A DNA stretch of 64,000 bases. Origin: Firmicutes bacterium FC7 (lineage in GTDB: Bacteria > Bacillota > Clostridia > Tissierellales > Tissierellaceae). Position 1 is the first letter of the stretch; each line of letters starts with the position of its first letter. Position numbers and translations under genes: made by a program. Below the pieces are notes generated by a model. The model did not search any database. It was not told the origin of the DNA and saw only the letters and a program-made list of their open reading frames with translations. Where the stretch lies: the NCBI GenBank assembly GCA_022760735.1, contig JAKELU010000006.1, positions 68,268 through 132,267 on the forward strand, read 5' to 3'. Of the stretch, positions 54,073 to 63,806 are shown piece after piece.

Positions 54073-54510
54073 TTGAAATTAGACTCATATGACCTGATTT
54101 GTAATGTCGAGAAATATTTGAGAAAAATTAATTATGTAATACGGAAAAAAGAAAGAATAATTTTAATTGATTTAAATTTAACAATACCTCAATTTACTGC
54201 TTTACAGATATTGATAAATCATGGTGATATGACTATAGGTGAACTAAGTGAGAAGATGGCATTAGCATGTAGTACAATTACTGATCTAGTAGATAGAATG
54301 GAGAAAAGTGGGCTTGTAGTTAGAAGGAGAGATGATAGAGATAAAAGAGTAGTAAGAGTAATTGTGCTTCCAAAGGGCTTTGATATAGTTGAGAAAGTGT
54401 TAGAAAAACGAGTGAAATTTTTAGAAGAAAAATTAAATAGCTTTAGCAATGAAGAAAAAAGTATGCTAAATAATGTTTTAGATAAACTATATTCTTCCAT
54501 TGAAGAATAA
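54073..54510 (+). CDS. MarR-family transcriptional regulator
   Basis: A 145-residue winged-helix regulator. The DNA-binding segment is MTIGELSEKMALACSTITDL with the DRMEKSGLVVRRRDDRDKR wing, exactly as in MarR proteins. It starts at TTG behind GGGAGGTA. Thirty-two bases downstream lies the giant signalling gene, so it may control or sense for that unit. The ligand is unknown. Confidence 0.92.
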   Translation: MKLDSYDLICNVEKYLRKINYVIRKKERIILIDLNLTIPQFTALQILINHGDMTIGELSEKMALACSTITDLVDRMEKSGLVVRRRDDRDKRVVRVIVLPKGFDIVEKVLEKRVKFLEEKLNSFSNEEKSMLNNVLDKLYSSIEE

Positions 54511-54542
54511 TTCAACATTCTTAAACCAAAGGGGTAAGGGTT

Positions 54543-57500
54543 ATGAGACTTATTAACAATAGATACATCATTGATGAAATGTTACGAAAAGACCAAATTG
54601 AAGAATCATATTTGGTAAGGGATTTATGGAATAAAGAAAAGGTATATCATATGAGAGTATTGGATCCAATAAAGGATAGTAAAATTATAACATATTATTT
54701 AGATAATTTTTCTAAGGTATCACAAATTAAACACAAAAATTTATTATCTAGTATAGATTTTGGTATAATTGAAACTATTAATTTAAAATGGTTAGAAAGT
54801 AAATTATTTTATGTAATTTCTGATTATACTAATTCTCCATTATTAAAGGATTCTAATATTGAAAAAAGGTTAGAAACAAGATTGAATATTATACTAGATA
54901 TATTAAGTGTAATTGATTATCTTCATTTCAGAGGTATTACATATAAGTACTTATGCCCTTCTCACATATACTATTCTAAGGATGATGGATTAAAATTATT
55001 GAACTTATCAAGAACTACTATAATCCCAGAGAAAATTTTTTCGCATGATTCCAACGAGGAATATTTTGCACCTGAAGTTTTAATGAATTCATCAGAAATA
55101 GAGAATAAAACTGATTACTATTCTATTGGAATGATTATGAAATATTTATTGCTTAAAGATTATACTCCAGATACATATGGGAACTATGTATATAAAGAAG
55201 AACTTAAACTATGTTCGGATGAAAGATTATTTTTAACTAACATTATTAATAATTTAACAAAAACTTTACCCATAGATCGGAATTTATCACTAAGGACCAT
55301 TATAGATGAAGTTATATCTACATTTAAACTGGATTATAAGTATGACCTAGTAAAGGAGCGAGATAAGTTATTCTTTAACGCACAAAGGGTTGGTTTAGAC
55401 AGAGAGATAAATGAGCTTTTACTGATTGATGAAAATATAGAAAAAAAATCTAATTACTATAAAGGTGTTGTTATTAGAGGAAGTTATGGTTTAGGAAAAA
55501 CAAGGCTTATAAAAGAATTATCATTTAGATTAAAAATGAAAAACAGGACTATTTATAATGTATCAGATGGCCAATCTTTATACAGTCATAATATATCAAC
55601 CTTAATAAAGAAGATTACATCTATTGCTTCACCTGATTTAGTTGAAAAATATAAGGACGATTTTACAAGATTGTTAACGGAGCTTAATGAAAACTATCTA
55701 ACCGATATTAATGATAATAAAATTAATGAGAAATTTAAATTATTTAATAGAATATGTAACTTTGTTAATGAAGTTTCTAAAGGGAGTATTCTTTATATTA
55801 TTGTAGAAAACATTGAAAGGGCCAATCCTGCTTTTATACAGTTCATTGACTATCTTATAAGAAATTCATCTAATGGTAGATATTTCTTATTAATCTCTTT
55901 TAATGAAGGATTACAAAGTTCAAATAATGTAATAAAATTTATTAAGAATTGGACAAGCAATTCTATTGTAACAAATATTTATCTAAAACCTTTAAATCTT
56001 GAGGAAACTGGTAGTTATGTAAGAGGACTTTTAGGGATTTCTTATATCCCATATAGATTTGTAGCTACTATATATAATGAAAGTAAAGGTGTACCTGCTT
56101 ATATAGATCTTATAGTAAAGGAACTGTATAATAGAAGAGAATTATATATACATAAAGATGGTTACTGGGCGATAAAAACTTATGACATATCTCAGTTAAA
56201 AATTCCTTTAGATTTAAATGATGTCATTAAAAGTCAGTTAAAAAAGTATAGTGAAACTCAATTGGAAGTGATAAAAGCTCTATCCATATATAATATAAAA
56301 GTTAATGAACATATGCTTCTAGACATGATAAATATTGAAGAGGAAAAACTAAAATGCATTTTAATAGAATTAATAAATGATAGGGTTGTAGAGGAGAGTA
56401 TTGGAGATTGTGGCTACTACTATAACATTATTAGTGAGGAATTGAGAAGGTATGTTTACCATAACATATCTAAGGAGGAAGGAATATTATCACATTTAAA
56501 AGCAGCAAAAACAATTATAAACTTATATAATCAAAACTATGGATTAGTTTTAGAAGAGCTTATCTATCATCTTCAAAGAGCAAATAAATTAGAGCTTGCT
56601 GTTAGTATTATAGTAAAAGAAGCAGAAAAACTAAACTATAAAGATATAGCAAATTCTATATTACTTTGGGAAAAGGCGTACAATATTTCCGATAATATCC
56701 CTAAAGAAATTAAGTTAAAGATACTTGATAATCTAACTAATCTCTATCAATTAAAGGGTGATGATGATAATACGGAGCAATATTTATTTTTGCTTTTAGA
56801 AGAAACTAAAGATTTGAATAACATGGAATATTATATGAAAGCCATGGAATATAAAGGAGAAACCCTATTAAAAAAGAATAAACTAGGTGATGTTTCTAAG
56901 ATAATAGAGGATTTAGAGATTATATCAAATAAGTATGATTTGCAGGAGGGTAAGGTCTTATCAAATTTATTAAAGGCTAGATTACTCCTTAGAAGTGGGG
57001 ATTTAGATAATGTACTAACCCTCACTGAAAATGCACTTAAAATTTCTGAAGAATATAAAATTGATAAGTATTTAGGCCAATTATATAATTTTAATGGAAT
57101 AATCAATAATATGAAGGGGAATATAAACTATTCTCTTGAACAATACAAAAAAAGCATCGAAGCTTTTGAATCATCTGAATTCCCTTATTATGTTGTAAAA
57201 CCGATAAATAATATAGGAAATTTGATTTATGAAAGCTATGGAGACTTTGAAAGGTCTTTAGAATATTATGAGCAGTGCTTAGAGATATCAAAAAAATATA
57301 ATTTAAATAATCTAATGACAATTTTTCTTAATAATATAGGAGAGGTGTATATTGATTTATTAGAGTATAAAAAAGCATTCGATAATTTAATTGAAGCCAG
57401 GAATCTTGCTGATAAAAGTAACGATTTAAAAATGGTTTTTCTATGTAATCTAAATTTAGGATATATTTATTTAAATACTAATCAATTAGATAAAGCTTAT

Positions 57501-59906
57501 AAAATCTATACATATTTGGATATGCTTAATAAAACAAGTCCAATATTAGATGGAGAAGCTTTTTATGAATATAATAACTTCTTAGGAGAATTTTATTACC
57601 AGTTTGGTAGATGGGATTTGTCTGAAAAGCATTCAATTGTTGCTAGAAATTTCTATAAGGATTATAATATTAAGGGTTTATTTAAAGCAGAATCAAGGAT
57701 AATATATATAAATTATTTTAAAAATGACGATATTGACAGAGAAGGTATTTATCAATTAATTAATAATTATAAGAAATCTAATATAGTACAAGAGAATCTG
57801 CGTTTTATTTTAAATATGGCAAAGTTATTCTTAATTTATTCAGATTTAGAAGAAGCAAAAAATTTAGTTGAAGTATATGAAAATCTAACTTCCAACATAA
57901 ATTCAAGTATTTTAAATTTTCACTATAAAATAATTAAGCTCTTATTAATTGGAAGCGATGATTCATATATGGAGGCAGAAAACATTATAAATAGTACTTA
58001 TATCAATGATATGTACGGAGAAGGGTTGGATTATAGAGTTTATCTAGGGATAAAATATACTGAAAAGAAAAGCTATTCAAAAGCACTAAGACAGTTTCTA
58101 GAGGTTTTAGACAGTCTTTATAAAATTGGAAGGTATATTCCTGAGGGTGAGTTAAAAAATAGTTTATTTAATTATAGAAATCTGGATTTTATAAAAGATA
58201 AAATATTATACGTTTTAGAAGAAGGATATAAAAAGGATATAAGTAAAATAAATATCAATAAAGCAGATATAAATAATTTTGGAGCATATTTTGATATAAG
58301 TGATATAATCGATAGTTTATCAAAAGATGAATTTTATGATATACTTTATTATCAAGATAGTGATTGTAAGATAACAACTACTATGGATTTGCTCTGTCAT
58401 ATGAGTGATAATTACTTAGAAAATCTAAAATTAATTCTTAACTATCTGGCTAGAGAGACAATTGCAAAACGAGGTATGATAATCAAAATTAATGATGAAT
58501 CAGGTTTAGTGGAAAGTTTGGTTTCATTAAATGATGATAATAATCTTCCTGATCAAATTATTTTATATAATGCTTTAAAAAGCGAGGACTATTTCTTATT
58601 TAATAGAAGTCTTAAGGTAGCAAATGATTATAAGGTAAGAAATCTTATACCTAATCATTTAACGGGTATAATCTGTGTTCCTATCTGTTCAAACAAAAAA
58701 TATAGTTACGACAAAATTGAAAGAAGAAGATGGGGAAATATTCAAGATTATAAATTAGTAGGCTATATATATTTAGAAACCGATAGAGTTCTGAATAGAT
58801 TTGATTTAGAACGATATTCTTTAATCAGTAGTCTTGTAAATTTAGTTTTTCTTAATATAGAAAATGACCGTCTTCAAAAGATATCAACAACAGATAAGGT
58901 TACTGGCACATATACTAGAAAGTATTTTGAAGAGAGATTTGATAAACTTTTAGAAATATACACTAATAGCGATAATTCATTTAACTTATTAATCATTGAT
59001 ATAGATAAGTTTAAGAATATTAATGATACATATGGCCATCTAAAAGGGGACGAGGTATTATCTATATTAGGAAGAACGATAAAAAAATCTGTTAGAGATA
59101 CTGATTTAGTTGGTAGATATGGTGGTGAAGAATTTCTAGTATTGTTGAACAATTCAACTACTGAAGATGGTTTAGAGATTGCCAGTAAAATAAGAAAAAA
59201 CATTGAAAATACTCATTTTTCAGGAATTGAACGTCCTATTACTGTAAGCATTGGTATATCTAGCTATCCTAATCATGGTACTCAGAAAAATGATTTGATA
59301 TCTAGAGCGGATCAAGCTCTATATTATGCAAAGGAAGTACTTGGGAGAAATCAACATGCCCTTTGGTATTCGGGTATGGAGATGACTTCAAATAAGATAG
59401 ATAAACTAACAGGATTAGTAACTGGTGATCCAATAAGAGATAATAGGAATATGCTTACTATTGTAGATGTTTCATATCTAGTTAAGGAAGGAAAAACATT
59501 TGATGAAAAGGTATATGTATTTTTGGGTAAAATTATAGAGATAGTAGAAGGTGAATCGGCTTCTCTTATTTTATATGAAAATGGAAAGCTTAAAGAACAA
59601 TTTTCGCGAAGGAGAAGAGAAAAGTCTTGGATTACTAATATTCATGTAAATAAAAACCTAGTAGAGAAAATAATTGATAGTAATGCAGGAGAGTGTTTTA
59701 TCGATTGGGGTAATGTAAGCAAATGTCAGGATAGTTTAATGGACGAAGAGAATTGGCAATCAGTTTTAATTCTTCCATTGATTAAGAGAGACCATATTAA
59801 GGCAATATTATATGTAACTGCACCTCTTAAAGAGAAGGAATTCGATTTTATGAACTTAAATGTATGTAACGTATTATCCAATATTTTTGTTGGAAGTATT
59901 GACTAA
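54543..59906 (+). CDS. Giant multidomain protein: pseudokinase, STAND-type ATPase, TPRs, GAF, GGDEF, GAF
   Basis: A 1,787-residue cytoplasmic signalling protein, probably a diguanylate cyclase making cyclic di-GMP. Residues 1-270 resemble a Ser/Thr kinase fold without its catalytic residues (Arg38 at the Lys site, HRD replaced by YKY at 134-136, DFG by NLS at 154-156). Residues 300-555 hold a P-loop (GSYGLGKT, 313-320), and a winged helix follows (556-645). About 690-1270 are TPR helices. GAF 1 lies near 1300-1440. The GGDEF domain is 1450-1620, with active site GGEEF at 1527-1531 and RDTD inhibitory site at 1518-1521. GAF 2 is 1636-1787. AAAGGGGTAAGG precedes the ATG. It is flanked at 32 and 13 bases by marR and a LacI gene. 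Confidence 0.9.
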   Translation: MRLINNRYIIDEMLRKDQIEESYLVRDLWNKEKVYHMRVLDPIKDSKIITYYLDNFSKVSQIKHKNLLSSIDFGIIETINLKWLESKLFYVISDYTNSPLLKDSNIEKRLETRLNIILDILSVIDYLHFRGITYKYLCPSHIYYSKDDGLKLLNLSRTTIIPEKIFSHDSNEEYFAPEVLMNSSEIENKTDYYSIGMIMKYLLLKDYTPDTYGNYVYKEELKLCSDERLFLTNIINNLTKTLPIDRNLSLRTIIDEVISTFKLDYKYDLVKERDKLFFNAQRVGLDREINELLLIDENIEKKSNYYKGVVIRGSYGLGKTRLIKELSFRLKMKNRTIYNVSDGQSLYSHNISTLIKKITSIASPDLVEKYKDDFTRLLTELNENYLTDINDNKINEKFKLFNRICNFVNEVSKGSILYIIVENIERANPAFIQFIDYLIRNSSNGRYFLLISFNEGLQSSNNVIKFIKNWTSNSIVTNIYLKPLNLEETGSYVRGLLGISYIPYRFVATIYNESKGVPAYIDLIVKELYNRRELYIHKDGYWAIKTYDISQLKIPLDLNDVIKSQLKKYSETQLEVIKALSIYNIKVNEHMLLDMINIEEEKLKCILIELINDRVVEESIGDCGYYYNIISEELRRYVYHNISKEEGILSHLKAAKTIINLYNQNYGLVLEELIYHLQRANKLELAVSIIVKEAEKLNYKDIANSILLWEKAYNISDNIPKEIKLKILDNLTNLYQLKGDDDNTEQYLFLLLEETKDLNNMEYYMKAMEYKGETLLKKNKLGDVSKIIEDLEIISNKYDLQEGKVLSNLLKARLLLRSGDLDNVLTLTENALKISEEYKIDKYLGQLYNFNGIINNMKGNINYSLEQYKKSIEAFESSEFPYYVVKPINNIGNLIYESYGDFERSLEYYEQCLEISKKYNLNNLMTIFLNNIGEVYIDLLEYKKAFDNLIEARNLADKSNDLKMVFLCNLNLGYIYLNTNQLDKAYKIYTYLDMLNKTSPILDGEAFYEYNNFLGEFYYQFGRWDLSEKHSIVARNFYKDYNIKGLFKAESRIIYINYFKNDDIDREGIYQLINNYKKSNIVQENLRFILNMAKLFLIYSDLEEAKNLVEVYENLTSNINSSILNFHYKIIKLLLIGSDDSYMEAENIINSTYINDMYGEGLDYRVYLGIKYTEKKSYSKALRQFLEVLDSLYKIGRYIPEGELKNSLFNYRNLDFIKDKILYVLEEGYKKDISKININKADINNFGAYFDISDIIDSLSKDEFYDILYYQDSDCKITTTMDLLCHMSDNYLENLKLILNYLARETIAKRGMIIKINDESGLVESLVSLNDDNNLPDQIILYNALKSEDYFLFNRSLKVANDYKVRNLIPNHLTGIICVPICSNKKYSYDKIERRRWGNIQDYKLVGYIYLETDRVLNRFDLERYSLISSLVNLVFLNIENDRLQKISTTDKVTGTYTRKYFEERFDKLLEIYTNSDNSFNLLIIDIDKFKNINDTYGHLKGDEVLSILGRTIKKSVRDTDLVGRYGGEEFLVLLNNSTTEDGLEIASKIRKNIENTHFSGIERPITVSIGISSYPNHGTQKNDLISRADQALYYAKEVLGRNQHALWYSGMEMTSNKIDKLTGLVTGDPIRDNRNMLTIVDVSYLVKEGKTFDEKVYVFLGKIIEIVEGESASLILYENGKLKEQFSRRRREKSWITNIHVNKNLVEKIIDSNAGECFIDWGNVSKCQDSLMDEENWQSVLILPLIKRDHIKAILYVTAPLKEKEFDFMNLNVCNVLSNIFVGSID

Positions 59907-59919
59907 GGAGTGAGATAAC

Positions 59920-60930
59920 ATGTCGGCCACAATAAAAGATGTAGCTAGATTAGCAGAGGTTTCAATATCAACTGTTTCAAGAGTAATAAATGATTCAAAA
60001 CCAGTAAGTCCTGAAGCTAGAAGAAGGGTCTTAAAAGCTATTGAAGAATTAGGTTATAAACCAAACGAGATAGCTAGAAGTTTAGTAACTAAGAAATCAA
60101 ACCTTATTGGAGTAATTGTTGATGACATAGGCAATTCATATGTAGCTCAAATAGTAAGAGGCATTGAGGAAGTTGCTCGAATGTACAAATACGATATAGT
60201 CCTATGTAGTAGTTATGGAAGAGAAGAAACAGAACTAAGATTTATACAATTATTAATGCAAAAACAGGTAGAAGGCATAATTATTGCATCTGAAATTGCT
60301 ACAACAAAAATTGCAGAAAATATAAATAAATATAAAATTCCATTTGTCTATTTAAACAGACTTTATAATGTTCTAAAAACACCAACTGTAACAATTGATG
60401 ATGAAGTAGCAACGGGATTAATGGTTGATTATCTTAGTGAATTAGGACATAAGAATATACTTTATGTTACTTGGAATAAGGATATTGATTTAACAATTGA
60501 AAAGCACAAAATTAAAGGATATACAGACGCTATAATAAATAAAGGCGGTTTACCATTAATATGTGGTGTTAGTGGGTACAAAATTGAGGATGGTTACAGA
60601 GATGGTGCCAATGTACTAGATGTAATTAAGAAGAATAATGTCACTGCTGTATTTTGCTGTCAAGATGAAATAGCTATTGGGTTAATAAATTATCTTTATG
60701 ACAACAATATTAAGGTTCCAGATGATATTTCGGTAGTTGGATATGGTGACATTTCATTAGCATCTATTTATAGACCTAAATTGACAACCATAAAAGAACC
60801 TTATTATGATATAGGCGCGGTAGCTATTAGAAGGATATTAAAAGAAATTAATGGAGAGGCAATTGACGAACGTACATTGAAATTACCAGTCCAATTAATA
60901 AAAAGAGAAAGTGCAAGAAAAATCAAATAA
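59920..60930 (+). CDS. LacI-family transcriptional regulator
   Basis: A 336-residue regulator with an N-terminal helix-turn-helix (IKDVARLAEVSISTVSRVIN) and a periplasmic-binding-like effector domain with VTAVFCCQDEIAIGL and VPDDISVVGYGD. The effector and target genes are not known; no sugar uptake operon is adjacent. AAGGAGTGAG precedes the ATG. It follows the giant protein gene by 13 bases, suggesting co-transcription. Confidence 0.92.
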   Translation: MSATIKDVARLAEVSISTVSRVINDSKPVSPEARRRVLKAIEELGYKPNEIARSLVTKKSNLIGVIVDDIGNSYVAQIVRGIEEVARMYKYDIVLCSSYGREETELRFIQLLMQKQVEGIIIASEIATTKIAENINKYKIPFVYLNRLYNVLKTPTVTIDDEVATGLMVDYLSELGHKNILYVTWNKDIDLTIEKHKIKGYTDAIINKGGLPLICGVSGYKIEDGYRDGANVLDVIKKNNVTAVFCCQDEIAIGLINYLYDNNIKVPDDISVVGYGDISLASIYRPKLTTIKEPYYDIGAVAIRRILKEINGEAIDERTLKLPVQLIKRESARKIK

Positions 60931-60944
60931 TAAAGTATACATTG

Positions 60945-60977
60945 AGACTTTTAGCTTTAAATAGCTAAAAGTCTTTA
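60945..60977 (+). terminator. Hairpin, probable weak terminator
   Basis: AGACTTTTAGCT and AGCTAAAAGTCT form a 12-bp stem around a six-base loop. The T run behind it is only three bases, so read-through into the next gene is possible. Confidence 0.6.
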
Positions 60978-60995
60978 AAATAAGAGAGGAAAGAT

Positions 60996-62108
60996 ATGAT
61001 AAAGGAGTTAATTAGAGCATTTTTTTTGATTTTTGCTGCCGAAATGGGAGATAAAACTCAAATAATAGCAATGACTTTTGCAACGCAATATCTTGTTAAA
61101 GAAGTTTTGCTGGGTGTTACAATTGGGGTTCTATTAAATCATGGTATAGCTATATTGTTAGGAAACTTCATATCAAAGGTTGTACCTATGAATTTAATAC
61201 AAATTGGGGCAGGATTTTTATTCGTTATTTTTGGAATAAATGCCTTAAAGCAGGATGATGAAGAGGAGCTGAAAAATAAAAAAGCTTTAAATCCAATAAA
61301 TACTGTTGCTTTAGCTTTCTTTGTAGGAGAGCTAGGGGATAAGACTCAATTAACTGCAATGACATTGTCAGCAGAGGCTAATTTTCCAATGTTTATCCTA
61401 ATTGGTACAACCCTTGGGATGATTGCAACCAGCGGTATTGGTATTTTTGTAGGAAGTAAAATAGGAGACAAGATACCAGAAGTAGTTATAAAAATAGTTT
61501 CATCACTGGTATTTTTATTCTTTGGGTCAATTAAACTTTTAGAGACTTTACCTAAAAATTTATTAACTGAATTAAATGTTATCGTATTCTTTTCTTTAGT
61601 AGGATTAACAGAGTTAATTTTAATAAAGAAGCTATTGAAGCTTAGAAAATCAGGTGAATACTCATCTCAGCTACAAAAGGCAGCTATAGGGCTATATAAT
61701 CAAACTAAGGCACTTAAAGAAACCTTAGATAATATATGTCTTGGAGAAGGTAAATGTGGTTCATGCTCAGGAAATAACTGTCTCATAGGGTATACCAAAT
61801 TTGTCTTAGAGAGTGCTAGAGAAAATAATGAGTATTATAGTGATTCATATGTAAACACTAATAATTTAATTAAAAAGAATTTTAGTAAGAAAAAAGTAAA
61901 GGAAGCTCTGTTTATGATTATTGAAGATTTTGAGAGATATGGTTGGGATTATGATGATGATTTTGTCATTATGAAAGTTAAACGAGCGCTTGAATCGTAT
62001 CTATTTGGATTTGAAATAAGGAATGTTGCAAGTACAAATGAGTATATTAAAAAAGTTGGTATTATAGATAAAGAAATAGGAACTGAGCTAAGAAAAAGAT
62101 TTATATAG
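60996..62108 (+). CDS. GDT1/UPF0016-family cation transporter with C-terminal cysteine domain
   Basis: A 370-residue membrane protein. The first about 210 residues hold the two-repeat GDT1 fold with the two signature motifs EMGDKT and ELGDKT (residues about 16-21 and 113-118), about six helices and a short charged loop between. Such proteins export manganese or move calcium and manganese (TMEM165, Gdt1, MneA-type). The remaining 160 residues are soluble, with Cys248, Cys254, Cys257 and Cys262 (CX5CX2CX4C) and helices after it, which I do not find in the basic family. AGAGAGGAAAG precedes the ATG. It is upstream of a NarL-type regulator by 20 bases. No yybP-ykoY-like riboswitch is apparent. 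Confidence 0.87.
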   Translation: MIKELIRAFFLIFAAEMGDKTQIIAMTFATQYLVKEVLLGVTIGVLLNHGIAILLGNFISKVVPMNLIQIGAGFLFVIFGINALKQDDEEELKNKKALNPINTVALAFFVGELGDKTQLTAMTLSAEANFPMFILIGTTLGMIATSGIGIFVGSKIGDKIPEVVIKIVSSLVFLFFGSIKLLETLPKNLLTELNVIVFFSLVGLTELILIKKLLKLRKSGEYSSQLQKAAIGLYNQTKALKETLDNICLGEGKCGSCSGNNCLIGYTKFVLESARENNEYYSDSYVNTNNLIKKNFSKKKVKEALFMIIEDFERYGWDYDDDFVIMKVKRALESYLFGFEIRNVASTNEYIKKVGIIDKEIGTELRKRFI

Positions 62109-62128
62109 AGGGGAGATATATACATCAT

Positions 62129-62779
62129 ATGAAGTTAATAAAGATAATGTTGGTGGATGATCATACCCTCGTAAGAGAAGGACTTAAATTAATCATTGAA
62201 AGAAATATGGACCTAAAAGTCATAGATGAAGCATGTAATGGAGAAGAAGCTATAAAAAAAGCAAAATTATTAAAGCCAGATATTATTATTATGGATATAA
62301 ATATGCCTATATTAAATGGACTAGATTCATTAAAGAGAATGAAAGAAATCGGCATAGCTAGTAAAGTTATTATTTTAACAGCCTATCTAAATAGAGACTA
62401 CATAATATCAGCTACTAAAATCGGAGCTAAAGGATATTTAATAAAAGACGCTAAACCAGATAAATTGATAATGGCCATAAGAGAAGTTAGTCTTGGGAGA
62501 AGTTTTATCGATGAAAAGGTAGCTAATGTTTTAGCATATGGTGGCAATGATAAGTTTGAAAATGTAGAATCTGAATTAGAAAAAGTAAAATTGCTTACTA
62601 AGCGCGAATACGAAGTGCTCGTATTACTTTCAGCTGGATTAGATAATAAAGCTATTGGAAGGGAACTTTATATTAGTGAGAAGACAGTAAAAAATCACAT
62701 TACAAATATATTTAAAAAAATAGGTGTAAACGATAGGGTTCAAGCAACTATATTTACATACAATAATATTAAAAAATAG
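62129..62779 (+). CDS. NarL/FixJ-family response regulator, orphan
   Basis: A 216-residue regulator with a receiver domain (phospho-acceptor Asp in IIIMDINMP) and a LuxR-type helix-turn-helix (LTKREYEVLVLLSAGLDNKAI, SEKTVKNHITNIFKKI). No sensor kinase lies beside it; its partner must be elsewhere. GGGGAGA precedes the ATG region. It is 20 bases behind the GDT1 gene. It resembles DegU-like regulators in length and HTH. Confidence 0.92.
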   Translation: MKLIKIMLVDDHTLVREGLKLIIERNMDLKVIDEACNGEEAIKKAKLLKPDIIIMDINMPILNGLDSLKRMKEIGIASKVIILTAYLNRDYIISATKIGAKGYLIKDAKPDKLIMAIREVSLGRSFIDEKVANVLAYGGNDKFENVESELEKVKLLTKREYEVLVLLSAGLDNKAIGRELYISEKTVKNHITNIFKKIGVNDRVQATIFTYNNIKK

Positions 62780-62806
62780 GGTTAAAATTCATTAACCCTA
62801 TTTTTT
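62771..62806. terminator. Bidirectional terminator between the NarL and LysR genes
   Basis: A perfect 15-bp stem, AAAAAATAGGGTTAA (62771-62785) with its complement at 62792-62806, and a six-base loop. It overlaps the stop codons of both convergent genes. Confidence 0.93.
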
Positions 62807-63690
62807 AATACAAAATCCTTAAAATTTTTACCTAATGGATCAAGATTTCTATTTTTATGGCATACAAGATAGAACTTTCTATGTAATTCGATATCAGATA
62901 AATTAAGGACTTTATATTTGTTTAAGCATAAATCTTTAAGTACAGATTTTTCTGAAATAAAACTAACGCCTGTTCCTAAAGCAACCATTTCTTTTATGGA
63001 TTCTGAATCAGCAACATTGGCAACTACTTTTAAGTCTTCAATGTTAACATTTATTTCTTTCAATTTATTTTCCAATATCTCTCTTGTACCTGATCCTGCC
63101 TCTCGTAATATAAAACTTGAATTTATAATATCCTTTAGTTCGATTTCATCGAAATTCTGTAAATCATCTTTAAAATTTGGAGGAGTAATTAGAACGAGCC
63201 TATCTTCCATGATATCTATATATTCGAGACTATTAGTTTCATATTTAGCCCCAACGAAGCCAAAGTCGTATTCACCCTCTAATATTGAGGATATTACTTC
63301 TTTAGAATCATTATTGCTTATAGAAAATGTTACATCTGGATATAATTTCAAAAAATCATTGATTAATTGAGGCAATAAATGTTTCCTTGGTACTGAACTA
63401 GAAATAATATCTAGGTGACCATGTATATGCCCTTGGTAAGTTTGCATTTCAAATTTTGTCATTTCAAAAGCATTTATAATATTTAGTGCATTGTTATATA
63501 AAAGTGTCCCTGCTTTAGTAAGACTTATTCTTCTGCCCATTCGATTAATTAATATCGTCCCTAACTCCTTCTCTAAATTTTGTATATGATTAGTAACGGT
63601 AGGTTGCGTTATGAATAATTTCTCAGCTGCCTTGGAAAAACTTTTTAATCTTGCAACTTCAATAAAAGTTTCTAATTGTCTAAAATCCAT
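62782..63690 (-). CDS. LysR-family transcriptional regulator
   Basis: A 302-residue LysR protein: N-terminal helix-turn-helix (FSKAAEKLFITQPTVTNHI, residues about 18-36) and a two-lobe effector domain (ISSSVPRKHLLP... REAGSGTREILE). The sequence resembles the CysL and selenium-metabolism-type branch, but I cannot fix the effector. GGGGGAGAT precedes the ATG on the minus strand. It diverges from the rRNA-like leader region and converges on the NarL gene. Confidence 0.9.
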   Translation of the reverse strand: MDFRQLETFIEVARLKSFSKAAEKLFITQPTVTNHIQNLEKELGTILINRMGRRISLTKAGTLLYNNALNIINAFEMTKFEMQTYQGHIHGHLDIISSSVPRKHLLPQLINDFLKLYPDVTFSISNNDSKEVISSILEGEYDFGFVGAKYETNSLEYIDIMEDRLVLITPPNFKDDLQNFDEIELKDIINSSFILREAGSGTREILENKLKEINVNIEDLKVVANVADSESIKEMVALGTGVSFISEKSVLKDLCLNKYKVLNLSDIELHRKFYLVCHKNRNLDPLGKNFKDFVLKNRVNEF

Positions 63691-63806
63691 GATATCTCCC
63701 CCTTGTGTACATACATTAATTGTATCAAATTATAGGAATATATGCATATATATTAGGCAAAATAATAGTGTATATAATTAAACTTGAAATTTCATATCAA
63801 AAAGTG

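Noticed and set aside
60931..60995. Manganese (yybP-ykoY) riboswitch before the GDT1-family gene
   Set aside because: Only 65 bases separate the genes, and most is a simple hairpin. No conserved riboswitch elements are visible.
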